From Cenococcum geophilum 1.58 (lineage: Eukaryota > Ascomycota > Dothideomycetes > Gloniales > Gloniaceae), in contig KV748179.1 in the NCBI GenBank assembly GCA_001692895.1, positions 2,170,001 to 2,234,000 on the forward strand: 64,000 nt of DNA. The letters are read 5' to 3'. Position numbers and translations under genes: made by a program. The notes beneath the pieces are model-generated. The model made no database searches. It saw nothing but the letters and a program-made list of their open reading frames with translations, and had not been told where the DNA came from. Below, in pieces: positions 37,154 through 47,012 of this stretch. The stretch's first letter is position 1, and every line of letters starts with the position of its first letter.

Positions 37154-37579
37154 TGTAACGGAACCTTATAGTAGGAACTATAATAGGTTCTGTTAATGGG
37201 CTAGGTATATAGGAAATGTAAAAACAGTAGTTAACAACGTAATAATAACTAGTGGAGTAGTTGCCTAATAGATTAACTCTAATTGTATTCTAAGAATCAC
37301 TATAAGAAAGGAACTATCTAGGTAGGGACTAAGGGTCCTTAAATACACAACTATACTCCTATAAAATCCTTCTTATACGTAATATACGTCTTATATATAA
37401 GGTACGTAAGTTCCTCTTATTCCTCTTGTTTAATATATAGCATGTCATGTGACCTCGGTTACTATTCCTCGTCACATGGTTCCACGGGTTCCATCCTAAA
37501 CCGTGCTTGTATTAACTAACTAGCTTCTTCCGACTCCTCTTCTAGTAGTCGTAACATTGTACCTAAAGCGTCCGTAACA
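37154..37579 (-). repeat. 5' LTR of Gypsy B
   Basis: 426 bp, TGTAACGGAACC to CCGTAACA. The Gag ATG lies 44 bp beyond on the minus strand, at 37110. Confidence 0.9.
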
Positions 37580-38195
37580 AGTAGTGGGGTTCTTGTTGGT
37601 AATAGTCTTAGTAAGTATAGTAATCTAAGAGCTTAGGTTTTATATAGTCTTAGTATATACAAGGGCTTACTATTCGTATTGTTTAATATATAGTTTAAGT
37701 GTCTTAAGGAAGTTAATTCTGTATTAAGCTTTTTTAAGTTAGAACTTTATAGCTTGGCCTTTACTATATATGGCTTAAAGGCCGTTCTTAATACTGGTTA
37801 AGAAGGCTGCACATATAGAGAGTTACTAAAAGGTTCCTACCATATTAAGGTCCTTTGGGTATTTGGGACCGTTCCTAATCGCCTAGGCGATATTAGTATA
37901 GGAGGTATTAAGGAGGCGGGCGAGCGCTTCGCGAGGGTTTATTAGCGGGACGTCGTCTATATTATAGTCGCCTATTCTAGGAGATCTAGGTAAAGCAATT
38001 GGAATCTATAAGGCTGACTGTAATGCTAAGATTGCTAAGACTGTACTAAGGCTATGCTAAGACTGTGCTGAAATTGTCTAGGACTATAGTATAGTATTAT
38101 CGGTCGCGCCGGGTCGCGATTATACTGGGAAAACGGAGATAGTGGACTGGGAAAAATAAAGATCGCGATAGGGTGTAATTAGAGATACCATAAAC
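37580..38195 (-). pseudogene. Element E leader and start of gag
   Basis: Between the 5' LTR of E and the insertion point of B. From about 38000 down, the minus strand reads DDVPLINPREALARLLNTSY and then RNGPKYPKDLNMVGTF (about 37870), and joins the Gag frame at 29547. The bases after the LTR on the minus strand (GTTTATGGTATCTC) are the likely primer-binding area, though the match to a specific tRNA is not certain. Confidence 0.6.
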
Positions 38196-38382
38196 TGTTA
38201 CAGTGCTGCAATAAAGTAGACTGAATAACTACGTTGTGGTATGAAGAGGAGAAGAAGGTGGAGAGGGGGTATTGTATATAAATAGTAGGGCCGGCCGCCA
38301 AGGTGCTAGTGGTTGGCCAGCTAACAGTAGGAAACAGTACGAGACAGTATGAAACAGTATGCGTCGGGTCAGTGCCGTGACA
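38196..38382 (-). repeat. 5' LTR of element E
   Basis: 187 bp, TGTTACAGTGCTGC to GCCGTGACA. Less decayed than the copy at 3142-3328. Confidence 0.9.
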
Positions 38383-38577
38383 GTAAGTAATATAGCCTAA
38401 GATAATACGTTTACTATTAAATCTAAATATATTAATATACCGATTGAGAGGGTTTAGGAGAAAACCGCTATCCTATATAAAGGCCCTATTAATAAATCCT
38501 ATACCGCTAGCTTTAGTATTAATTAGAACTGGGGTGTTAGCCTATTAACCGCCCTACTAAAGGTAGCGGGCTTGGTG
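38383..38577 (-). mobile_element. Gypsy fragment F, right part (protease region)
   Basis: Matches element C at about 21290-21470 and continues the left part at 3136 across the GTAAG duplication. Ends abruptly near 38577 where single-copy sequence starts. Confidence 0.75.
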
Positions 38578-38816
38578 TTAAGTATGTATGAACTTTAGAA
38601 TTCGAGTAGTCCTGGCTACAGCAGCAATTTCCGCCCTTCCATTCCAGGAAGATGATGGATTGCTACAGACGAAATAATTCTCCATGGAGATAACTACAGT
38701 AGAGAATGTCGAAAACACAAGTTTTGAGGTTGAGGCGCAGTTTTGGATCGGAAGTCTTATCGATAAGCCCGTCATAATTTTTGCTCCACCACAGGAATGC
38801 CATTAGGACAACACAG
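38578..38816 (+). promoter_or_regulatory. Short upstream region of the Tsr4/PDCD2 gene
   Basis: Only about 240 bp of single-copy sequence separates the edge of the decayed retroelement nest from the start codon. It must hold most of the promoter and 5' UTR unless the transcript begins inside the repeat. No clear TATA box was seen. Confidence 0.4.
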
Positions 38817-40193
38817 ATGGCAGACTACGATAGCGACTCCTCCGGGGGCGAGGACGACTACACCGAGACGAACGTTCTCCTAGGCTTTGCATCCAAGGAG
38901 CCCACCGGCGATTCCATAAGTCATCTTGGAGGATATCCAGTTCGTTGCCTCGCCTCCAAATCCCGTTTTATTACTCCGTAGACTAACAGATGGCAGATAT
39001 GGCTAGGCGACTCGACCGCCCCCTCTGGCGCTCTATCCAAGTGTAAAGTGTGCAACGACCTCCTTACTCTTCTTCTTGAGCTCAATGGCGACCTACCGGA
39101 GCATTTCCCTGGTCACGAACGGCGACTCTATTTTTTTAGCTGTAGGCGGAAGACCTGTCGGAGGAAGGAGGGGAGTATAAGGGGAATTAGGGCGACGAGG
39201 GTAGCTAAAGGACAAGAAGGGAAGAATGTGCCTAAAGTGCAAGAAGCTACGGCGTCACAAAAAGAAGAGAAGAAACCACAAGCTAACATTGGCGAATCGC
39301 TCTTCGGCGTCACAGCACCCAGCGCGTCTTCCACAGCAGCAAGCCCATTTGCGAATCCCTTCTCCACCCCCTCGGCAGCAAAGGCGCCCGCAAACCCATT
39401 CGCAGTGCCGTCAGCAACAGGGGTGAACCCTTTCTCTGTCCCCTCATCACCTCTCGCGACAACCAAACCAACATCACCAACCGACACCGCTACCACAGCA
39501 TCCACCCTTCCCGAGACCTTCGCCCAAAAAGCCCGCCTCAACTCCCCATCCGTCTCTACCACAACACCCACCCCGCCCCGCCCGCACGCCCCGTGGCCCT
39601 CTCAATCCGCCTTCCCCCCACCGTACCCAACCTACCACCTAGACGCAGACTACGAGGCACTCTCGGCGCCCTCCACACCCGCGATCCCGCCGACCGCCCG
39701 CATGGACGTAGACGGCGAGGCCAGCAGCGCCGGAGCCAGCAGCAGCAAAGAAGACAAAGAAGCCTTCGAGAGCACGCTCGACAAGACGTTCCAGCGCTTC
39801 GCCGACCGCCTCGCCCACAACCCGGAGCAAGTCCTGCGCTACGAGTTCCGCGGCGCCCCGCTGCTGTACTCCAGGACAGACGCCGTGGGGAGGCTGCTGG
39901 CGCCGGCGGTGGAGGCGGGCGCGGGGAAGGTCACGACGAGTGGGGGCAGCGTGTCGGTGATGCCGCGGTGCGCGAATTGTGGCGCTGAGAGGGTGTTTGA
40001 GGTGCAGCTTACGCCGCATGCGATTGCGGAGTTGGAGGCTGAGGAGATGGGGCTGGAGGGGATGGAGTGGGGGACTGTGGTTTTGGGGGTTTGTGGAAGG
40101 GATTGTGCAGCGAGAGATGTGGGTGAAGGAGAAGTTGGGTATCTGGAAGAGTGGGTTGGTGTGCAGTGGGAGGAAGTTGCTAAGAGGGGATGA
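38817..40193 (+). CDS. TSR4: Tsr4/PDCD2-like ribosome biogenesis protein
   Basis: Two exons, 38817-38939 and 38997-40193, joined over a 57-nt intron (GTTCGT...CAG), giving 439 aa. The start fits MADYDSDSSGGEDDY, followed by the family N-terminal block LLGFASKEPTGDSISHLGG. Across the intron the sequence continues with IWLGDSTAPSGALSKC and a Cys-rich zinc-binding region (KVCNDLLTLL, FFSCRRKTCRRKEGSIRG). The middle (about residues 120-260) is a low-complexity Ser/Pro/Ala linker. The C-terminal PDCD2_C domain has RYEFRGAPLLYSRTD and PRCANCGAERVFEVQL, and ends in YLEEWVGVQWEEV. Tsr4 is a chaperone for ribosomal protein uS5 (Rps2) in 40S maturation and is essential in yeast. Identity is strong; the 5' ss GTTCGT is slightly unusual. 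It lies tail to tail with eIF3k. Confidence 0.9.
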
Positions 40194-40484
40194 TGGACGT
40201 GTGGGTTGGTATATCAGAAATATGTGTTTTGCGGTGTAGTAGGGACAGCATTATTCGGGGAAAAGACCTCAAATCGGTTAGAGCGGCAGGAGTATTTGGA
40301 ACGAAATACGGCTTGATGATTAGATTGCCATTTCATGAAAGCATTTTCAGCGCCGGGATATCTCCCGACTTTCGTATCCTCTCGTAACGCCATTGCCTCC
40401 CGACCCCAAGGTATGCCTACTTCATGCTGTCGTTCCAAGCGTACAACCATTGAAGGAATATTAGCACAAATCTCCCACGCAGCG
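40194..40484. other. Convergent 3' intergenic region
   Basis: About 290 bp between the stop codons of Tsr4 (+) and eIF3k (-). Short open frames here are on both strands and look incidental. Confidence 0.6.
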
Positions 40485-41531
40485 CTATGCCGGCTGTTCA
40501 TAAGCTCGTTTAATCAACCTCGAGAACTCTGCAAGCGTAGACGTTAGAAGTAGTATGCAAAGTAAAGCCCGTATTTTCGAGGGCTAGGATTAGACAAGAA
40601 AGCTTACGATCGAACTTCACATTCTCCCTCACAACCGTCCCCTTAGCTTCATTCTCCTTGTTCAACGGCACCCTTATTTTCCTGCCATCAATCTCCCACC
40701 CACACACAGTCCCGACAAAGTGCTCAAATTCGCCTCCATGCAGATTCAGCCACGATTCTAGGATCGACCGCTCAACCTCCCTTACAGCCTGGCTGACAGT
40801 TACCGCAATTCGCACCCGCATAAGCTCTTCGAACCCACTAACATCGGCGACTAGATCTGCATATAAGTCATCGGAGTCGAGCGTGTTCCAGAATGCTGTG
40901 TAGTCTGCTCCGCCTAGGAGGCTGTTGAGTATGTTGAGCTTCTGGACGGCTTCGGATAGGGGAGCGTCACCGGCTGCGGGCGCAGAAGCTGATGTGGAGA
41001 GAGGTGCGAGGGTATGTGTTGGGAGGAGAGAGAGGCAGAGAGAAAAGTCTGCGTTGGGGAAGACGGTAAGGGATTTGACCAGGATATTGGTGATGGTTTC
41101 GTCACGAGTGAGGTGGGGGTTAAATTGGTATCTAGAGCAGTAAAATATAACTTTGTCAGTTAGATTTTCGTATGAAAGAACACGAGACTGGATTAGAAAA
41201 AGATGCATTCAGATAGAGCTAATAGTTCGGCTTCAACAGGCGGCGGGAGTGATTCAAGCTCCCTAGTGCCCTCGGGTAATAGGAAACGTTGTGGTTTGTT
41301 GTTCATCATAGAGCAGATTCACCCTGGGGGTTTGGAGAGGGCGTAAAAATAGAGAACGTACAGTTTCAGGAGAGCAAGATTGGCGTAGCAGTCATATGTC
41401 TGGTTTTCACATTGCTGCATCACATAATCCTGGAACACAGCCGTTGTCTCCGGGTTGTAACGGTCGAGGCCATTTAGAATGACATCGATATGCTCCGGCC
41501 GGTCTGGCGCGTAGTCGAAGGGGTAACCCAT
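40485..41531 (-). CDS. eIF3k: Eukaryotic translation initiation factor 3 subunit K
   Basis: Three exons on the minus strand: 41531-41362, 41131-40608 and 40528-40485, total 245 aa. Introns have GTACGT...TAG and GTAAGC...CAG ends. The start [16 protein letters not shown] is followed by [19 protein letters not shown] and [17 protein letters not shown] (spanning intron 1), the hallmark N-terminus of fungal eIF3k. The middle contains [20 protein letters not shown], with a winged-helix/PCI-like C-terminal half ending in [10 protein letters not shown] and [20 protein letters not shown] (spanning intron 2). eIF3k forms a peripheral module of the eIF3 complex, usually with eIF3l, and is absent from budding yeast. 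Length matches the family. Intron 1 is long (230 nt). Confidence 0.93.
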
Positions 41532-42173
41532 GGTGGAGGTTCTGAGTGGAGTGCCAAAGTGACAGTGGATGTGGTGATGGCGATTTTGAGTGTGGAAGAA
41601 ATTCCGCCGATGTTTTGCCGTGTACGGGACCCATGTCGTGCCAAGATGGAATATGCAACATCTTCTGCGCAGTTCCAGTTCCTTGATATTCATCTTCCTT
41701 TATATTCATCTTCCTTTAATAGAATTTCTGTACTTTTGCCCTATCATACACGGATTTTATGCAAGACGATCATTTGATCCTAAGCCATCCCCCGTAGGCC
41801 ACAATTCCTTATATATGCACACTACAGTCTACGGAAGAACATGTTTCTAGATCGAACGAAATTGTTCATTGAAGTTCTTCCTTGTCTTAGAATACTCTTC
41901 TACTTTGGTACCTAGGGGGTCTAGCAAATAGTCTCCCAAAGGTCCAAGCCCCTGGAGGAGGATTGGGTTGGTGCCCAATGATATTGAATCTTGTAGCTAC
42001 CTCCCCATGTCCCCACCCCTGAATGCCCTTCAAGACTTCCAGCTTGAGTCCTTCTGTTCTCCTCAACCCTGGACTTGGTCTGGGCTCCTCGAGTTTGAGG
42101 TGATGCTCTGGGTGGGCGCCATGAATAAAATGTTGGCTTTCAGGCTGGGACGTCGCGTCGTAATCACTCTCCC
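41532..42173. other. Intergenic region upstream of eIF3k and downstream of the Zn2Cys6 gene
   Basis: About 640 bp. It should contain the eIF3k promoter on the minus strand and the 3' UTR of the transcription factor gene. Several open frames overlap here on both strands without family resemblance. Confidence 0.5.
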
Positions 42174-43707
42174 TCAAGCGGCAGAAGCATAGCTTCCAAG
42201 CATGGCATACACCGCCCATGGATTGACGCCTACCCCTTTTTCGAGTATTTGGCAAATAAGTTCTGCGTTTCGGATGCCAAAATGGCTACCCATGTGGTGC
42301 AGCTGTTTGATGACCCACGGTTTAAGAGTACTCGGAGAGCCCCTCGACCGCCCGGCCACGTAGAGAGGGAAGATGAGAGTATAGCAGTCCAATTTCTGGG
42401 AAGGAGAGTGCAGATGGCCGGCTCCACCAAAAGTGGTGGTGGCTGACTCAGAAATCGATAGCTTGCTTCGGGCTGCACCAAGACAGTCAACATATTGTGG
42501 AACAGAGGCGCAAATCTCGCATGCTAATGTCTCGATATTATGACTTGCCGTACTCATCAGTAGCGAACAGCCATTCGCTGTAACATCTGCAGCAGGCTCC
42601 AAGTAGCATTCGAGAACGTACTCATTGAGAAGGATTCTGACAAGCCGGGAAACATTCCATGTCTGAGTTACATGCCGGTCAGCGTAGGACTCAAAACGAT
42701 GATCATAAATCATTTCCGAATCGTGGTTTACGGTTGTCGTCTTGTGCTGCCATGATGCTGGGGCGTTGAGAGCGAGCGCTTGGAGTTTTGCGTGGGGATC
42801 TATTGACATCCTAATACAGTCATCAGAAGGTAAGTGGCCGTTCCGGATATCACTACGTAGGTTGGCGTAATGTACCATCAGATTCGTTAGTCGCCACTTA
42901 GGATCTCCTGCGTTCAGACGCTCCCCAGCATAAGCTCGAAGCGTGCTCACTCCGTCAGGTACTCTTGTATCAGTGGCAACACTGCTAATGAGGAAGTTGG
43001 TGCTGAGACGCACTAGGAGTCGAAGTGCAGAAGGATCCTGAAATTGCTCCAGGTCACGTAGTCTAACGAGAGCAAGCGCACCTTTCACGTGGCTCTTCCA
43101 TGGCTCGCTATGTCGCGATTTGCCATTAGTGAACTTTTCGAAGAGATCCAGAAGAAGTGAGGCGAGTAATGTGCTGTCCTTTACGGCGATTTCGGGAGAC
43201 TGTAAGGCCTTGTATGTCATATGCAAGGCTGAGACATACTTCTCTTTAGCAGTTGAAAGTGCAGCATTTGAGTATGCCTGATGTGAGAGATATGCTAGGC
43301 TGACAGCATCAATGCTCAACTTCAGATGCTCTGGTGAGTGTGTTGGGTTGTAGAATGGCTTCAGGAAATCCCAGGTCTTCGAAAAGCCAGTGACATAATA
43401 AGTAAAGAATACATGTCGTGCTTGTAACTCGAGCGAAAGTGCAAGGGAACTTGGCCCGGAATAAGTTGCTTTTCTCAGGAGTACTTTTTCCCGAACGTCC
43501 TGGCTTTCATTCCTGACGCGGAGTTGCTGCGTATCCCGGTATCCTGTGCAAACCACGCTGGCTCTGATGCATTGGCCACAAGAACCGCTGCGAAGATCAC
43601 ACTACAGAGGGTTATTGATGTCGCTCGTAGGCGTACCCGAGGCTTACTTTTAACCTCCGATCTCTGCATCTTTGGCAAGCCTTTGAGGGCTTTCCACAGA
43701 ACACCAT
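42174..43707 (-). CDS. Zn2Cys6 fungal-type transcription factor
   Basis: Two exons, 43707-43648 and 43601-42174, with a 46-nt intron (GTAAGC...TAG), total 495 aa. The intron splits the DNA-binding motif: exon 1 ends ACQRCRDRRLK and exon 2 begins CDLRSGSCGQC, giving Cys at 11, 14, 21, 28, 31 and 38 (CxxCx6CxxxxxxCxxCx6C). An in-frame TGA lies just before the ATG, which supports the start. The remainder is the helical regulatory region of the type found with Zn2Cys6 domains near GYRD, with LSYLSHQAY-like and LLLDLFEKF helices, and no second known domain. It should be nuclear. Targets cannot be told from sequence. It is divergent from the SDR gene at 44511, which it might regulate; that is speculation. 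Without the tiny first exon the zinc cluster would be missed. Confidence 0.85.
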
Positions 43708-44510
43708 AGTAACTCAATGAGGTATCGTTGAAGGGAATGGATGGAGTCGGCGTAAATGCCTTTCTTTAACTAGGCCACTCTTGCAGCACTCATACTCGTA
43801 CTCATGCACATTTCATCTGTAGCGACGTGCAACGCTTCGGACTGTAGGCTGACAGGGCGATAAGCTCAAGGAGAAAGTCGAGAAGGACGCGGGCGTGCTA
43901 CAAGACATATCCCTTGTAACAGTACAATTCGTCCTATGGTTATCGATAAGATCTAGCCCAATAGAACCAATTGGATTAGGTTGAGATGCCCAATTGTTAT
44001 TTTGCCAGTGCACGGATCACTTCATGGTAGGACGCTACTGTTGCATGGGATACTGACTAATGCAAGCAACTATAGGTTCTGGAGATCCGGCGCTAAGCCG
44101 CTCGTGGCATGCATTTCGACGCTAAATCGGTTCCATGGACTTTTCCTTAATTCCGTGTTTCGTCAACCTACCTACAGTCAAATACGTAGCCAATCAAGAA
44201 CTCTCTCTTTGTTAAAAATAGGGTTTATAAAAGCCATGCAAAAGAGTCCATTGTATACCTCATTAGCGTCGAAATGCATGCCGCGAACCGCTTAGTGCAA
44301 TATCTAGATGGCGGCCAAGAAATATTCCACCCATGTTGCTATGCATATAAATGGTCCTTGTAGCTGCCCTAATCTCAAAGTTCACTCAGTCTCTCAATAT
44401 TCTCCAAGGCACCTCTTGAATAGTATATCCCATTTGATATTATATTCTCCCTTTGAATACCACTGCTTCATCCCATTTCATCTGTTCGTTCTTCATTGCA
44501 CACAGCAATC
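43708..44510. promoter_or_regulatory. Divergent promoter region, Zn2Cys6 gene (-) and SDR gene (+)
   Basis: About 800 bp. On the SDR side TATA-like boxes occur at 44226-44232 (TATAAAA) and 44346-44352 (TATAAAT), the nearer about 160 bp before the ATG, followed by a pyrimidine-rich stretch (about 44440-44505) typical of fungal transcription start areas. No binding site for the zinc-cluster protein can be assigned. Confidence 0.4.
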
Positions 44511-45460
44511 ATGGCTTTCCCATACCGTCATGTCCTTCTAATCGGAGCCACTTCTGGTATTGGAAAAGCGATGGCTGATCGCCTGATTGAGGCAGGTGCC
44601 AAGGTCACAGCGGTTGGACGGAGGAAGGAGAGGTTGGAGGAGTTTACGAGTAGGCATGGCGAAAGTAAGGCCAGAGCTATCCCTTTTGACATCGGTAAGA
44701 GGGAGCAAATCTCTCAGTTCGCGGCTGAGTAAGTTGATACCACTTTCAAAAATCAGTTTCATCTCCTTCGATACTCCGTACTGATATCAAATGATAGTGT
44801 CATAAACGCGTCTCCCGATATAGACTGTGTCTTCCTCAATGCGGGAGTCCAACGCCGCTACGACTTCTCGCAGCCAGAAAAAGTTGACCTGGCAGAGTTT
44901 CACTCGGAGATGAGCGTCAACTTCTCGAGCTTTGTAGATCTCGCGCATGCTTTCCTACCGTTCTTGTTAAGCAAGAAGTCGGAAACAAGTATAATTTAGT
45001 GAGTACACTAACCTCAGAACATGTGGATTATCTCTGATCAAAGCAGCACTGGGTCCAATCTTGCTATCATTCCCGCAGCTATCCTCCCTGCTTACTCTGC
45101 TTCCAAAGCAGCGCTGAACGCTTTTGTCCTCTGCCTACGCGATCAGCTAAGAGCTACCAATGTACAGGTGGTCGAGCTCTTGCCTCCACCAGTGCAGAGT
45201 AAGTGTCATAGCAAACGGTCAAAGAAGATGGCTAATCGAACGTAGCGGAACTTCACGACGTGGAAATGGGCGAAGAAGCTGGTCGCAGGCTCGGTATGCC
45301 ACTTAATGCCTTCACTGAAGAAGTATACAAAGAGTTGGCTGCTGGCAATGATCAAATCGTCATTGGCAGCGTTGGACCGGCGGAGACTTTCAATGAAATC
45401 ATTGATAAGCGGAAGTTTGCATTCAATACACTTGCCAAGTTGATGCGAGGAGAGTCTTGA
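44511..45460 (+). CDS. Short-chain dehydrogenase/reductase
   Basis: Four exons, 44511-44728, 44798-44998, 45047-45198 and 45246-45460, total 261 aa; all introns are 47-69 nt with GT-AG ends and keep phase. Classical SDR features are present: cofactor motif GATSGIG at residues 12-18, NAG at 87-89, and the catalytic set Ser143, Tyr156 and Lys160 (TGSNLAIIPA... YSASK). Family length is normal (about 250). The C-terminal part ELLPPPVQTELHD (spanning intron 3) is common in DltE-like SDRs. It has no signal or membrane segment, so it is likely a soluble NAD(P)-dependent oxidoreductase; Arg-rich GRRKERL after the second strand suggests NADPH. Substrate unknown. Located head to head with the Zn2Cys6 regulator. 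Confidence 0.9.
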
Positions 45461-45788
45461 AAATTTATTCTGAGCTTGCTTGGTGATTTTGGCAAGACCT
45501 TTTTATTTCAAGCTCGTAGTGGGTAGTATGTCTGATAAACAAGCATGCAGAGTGGGACGGTGAGAGAGAAAATACGAATACATATCCGCTTGTATGCTGC
45601 TCAAATCATCGCAAGAAGTGTCACTTTCCGAAGCATCCCGGCCCAACTAATTGCACTTCAAGAATTACCACTCCAGCCGGCCAATAAATCCATCCCTAGA
45701 AGTAACTATTCCTAGAGTCTTCTGTGGGCGTCGATGTCCGCCAACCTATGTCCCATCTTATTGTTCCAGCTCGGTTTTATTCCACCAT
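45461..45788. other. Convergent 3' intergenic region
   Basis: About 330 bp between the SDR stop and the stop of the small mitochondrial gene. Nothing recognisable. Confidence 0.5.
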
Positions 45789-46347
45789 TTACTTCTTCTT
45801 CGTCGCAGTCTCCACCTTCTCCTCCAGTGTCCGGACATAGCCATCTATCCTCTGCACTGCAGCTTGTAGCGCCTGCTCTGCATGAGCTGGGTAATAATAT
45901 TTGTAGAGGTTAAGGGAGTCATACATAAATATCTTCCGTCAATAGTTCATTCGAGACTTTATACTCCTCGATAACGTAGTAGTACATGCCAGCACCAGCT
46001 GTTGTGGCGCCCAGTAGAAAACCAAAAATTCTGCGGCAAATAGTATTAGCTACTGCTCCCCATATACACAAAATCCTACTATAGTATTCCTAAGCGCTCT
46101 AAAAGCCGCAGCGACAACACAAAGAGCTGCTGGCAAATTCGTGTATGAAAGCTTTTAATGTGGAAGGGTAGAAACAAGCTTACCCGCCTCTAAAAGCCCC
46201 AACCGGCTTCTTAGCTGGCAGCGCTGCTGCTTCTTGTAACAGTGTCCTACTCGTCTGGAAGTTCCTTTGTGATGCGCGAAGGAAGGGTGTTACTACGGCA
46301 TTGCGGGAGAAGACGTTGGCGGAAGGGAAGAGGATGCGCGAGGCCAT
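45789..46347 (-). CDS. Small mitochondrial membrane protein of unknown function
   Basis: Three exons, 46347-46184, 46030-45925 and 45872-45789, total 117 aa. The N-terminus MASRILFPSANVFSRNAVV, with more Arg/Ser and no acidic residues in the first 40 positions, is a mitochondrial presequence; RNFQTSRTLL resembles its cleavage region. After ALPAKKPVGAFRGG comes a membrane segment (FGFLLGATTAGAGMYYYVI, about residues 57-75), then a short conserved helix VSNELLTEDIYALQAAV and a Lys-rich end. The arrangement is that of a conserved filamentous-fungal inner-membrane protein whose job I do not know. The third intron boundary (CAG before GCGCTACAAG) was chosen because it keeps phase and restores the helix. 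The upstream region is close to the LINE edge. Confidence 0.8.
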
Positions 46348-46985
46348 TGCGGACAATTGGCCTAGAACGTAATTACAGATCAGGTGTATCGAGAACTTAA
46401 GCTTGTTCTTGGGGAGGTTTGAGAGAGTGGTGTCGCGAACTGGTGCGGACCTTTGGGGGGATGTGACGTTAATGCTTGGGTTGGCGATTGGAGCTTTAGT
46501 GTTTCGGCGTTCCGGCACGCGACTGCAGTCTAGTGAGAACCTTTCCGAGAGCATCAAAGATTGATTTAAAGATAGTTTGGCCACGCTTAGATCTAGACAT
46601 GTTAAAGAGACTAACGTGTTTATGCTTTAGTTTCTTTATTTATTTTATTTAATAATATTATTACAGCTATATTATATAATAATAATTCATTGCTTAACGT
46701 CCAATTCGGATCCCTATTGGGCCCACGCGGACTACTCCTTATTTACATGTGGGGAGAAAACTCAAATTAAGAAAGACTCAACTTAAGAAAACCCCGTGAT
46801 CCATCTCCCCGCCTTTTGGGACTCGCCTGCGAGGCGCCTGCGAGGCGCCTGCGAGTCACCTGTGGTGCTCCTACTACCTTACTTTTTGACCTCCTTAGGA
46901 ACCACTACTGCCGTAACAAGCCTACGGACGCGCTAGTATCGCACACTTTACTCTACTACTATAGAGTTATTAGGGGGCGCCCGTT
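46348..46985. other. Upstream region of the mitochondrial gene and border with the LINE
   Basis: Contains AT-rich sequence (46620-46690), then a GC-balanced stretch with three direct copies of an 11-bp unit GCGCCTGCGAG (about 46825-46860). No gene is supported. Confidence 0.4.
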
Positions 46986-46990
46986 GCTCG

Positions 46991-47012
46991 CCCCCCCCCC
47001 CCCCCCCCCCCT
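46991..47012. repeat. Poly(C) run at the LINE 3' end
   Basis: About 22 consecutive C on the plus strand (G on the LINE strand), immediately after the coding 3' end. Confidence 0.9.

Larger units (their letters stand above)
29553..37579 (-). mobile_element. Gypsy chromovirus LTR retrotransposon B, sister copy of A
   Basis: 8027 bp with 426-bp LTRs and an AGTAG duplication (29548-29552, 37580-37584). Collinear with A over its whole length and on the same strand. Gag ATG at 37110; the RT box reads VYLNDIIIY (near 32990), so one of the two catalytic Asp codons is still Asp here. Differences from A are dominated by C/T and G/A changes, as expected when two copies are mutated independently by RIP. 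Confidence 0.9.
3142..38382 (-). mobile_element. Gypsy chromovirus-type LTR retrotransposon E, split by later insertions
   Basis: Flanked by 187-bp LTRs and by a 5-bp target duplication (ATAAG 3137-3141, GTAAG 38383-38387, one G-to-A difference). Coding order on the minus strand: Gag (about 38100-37585, then 29547-28700), protease region (about 28300-27700), RT and RNase H (25177-23205), integrase (5214 to about 4300) and a chromodomain-like segment (about 3850-3720). A purine tract lies next to the left LTR (3329-3345), as expected for a 3' LTR. Removing C (5220-23199), the TIR element (25180-27414) and B (29553-37579) rejoins the reading at each junction, leaving about 7.0 kb. It is full of stops and is not functional. 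Confidence 0.85.

Noticed and set aside
39128..40019. Long alternative frames over the Tsr4 gene on both strands
   Set aside because: GC-rich coding sequence with biased third positions leaves shadow frames open; only the frame with PDCD2 motifs is supported.
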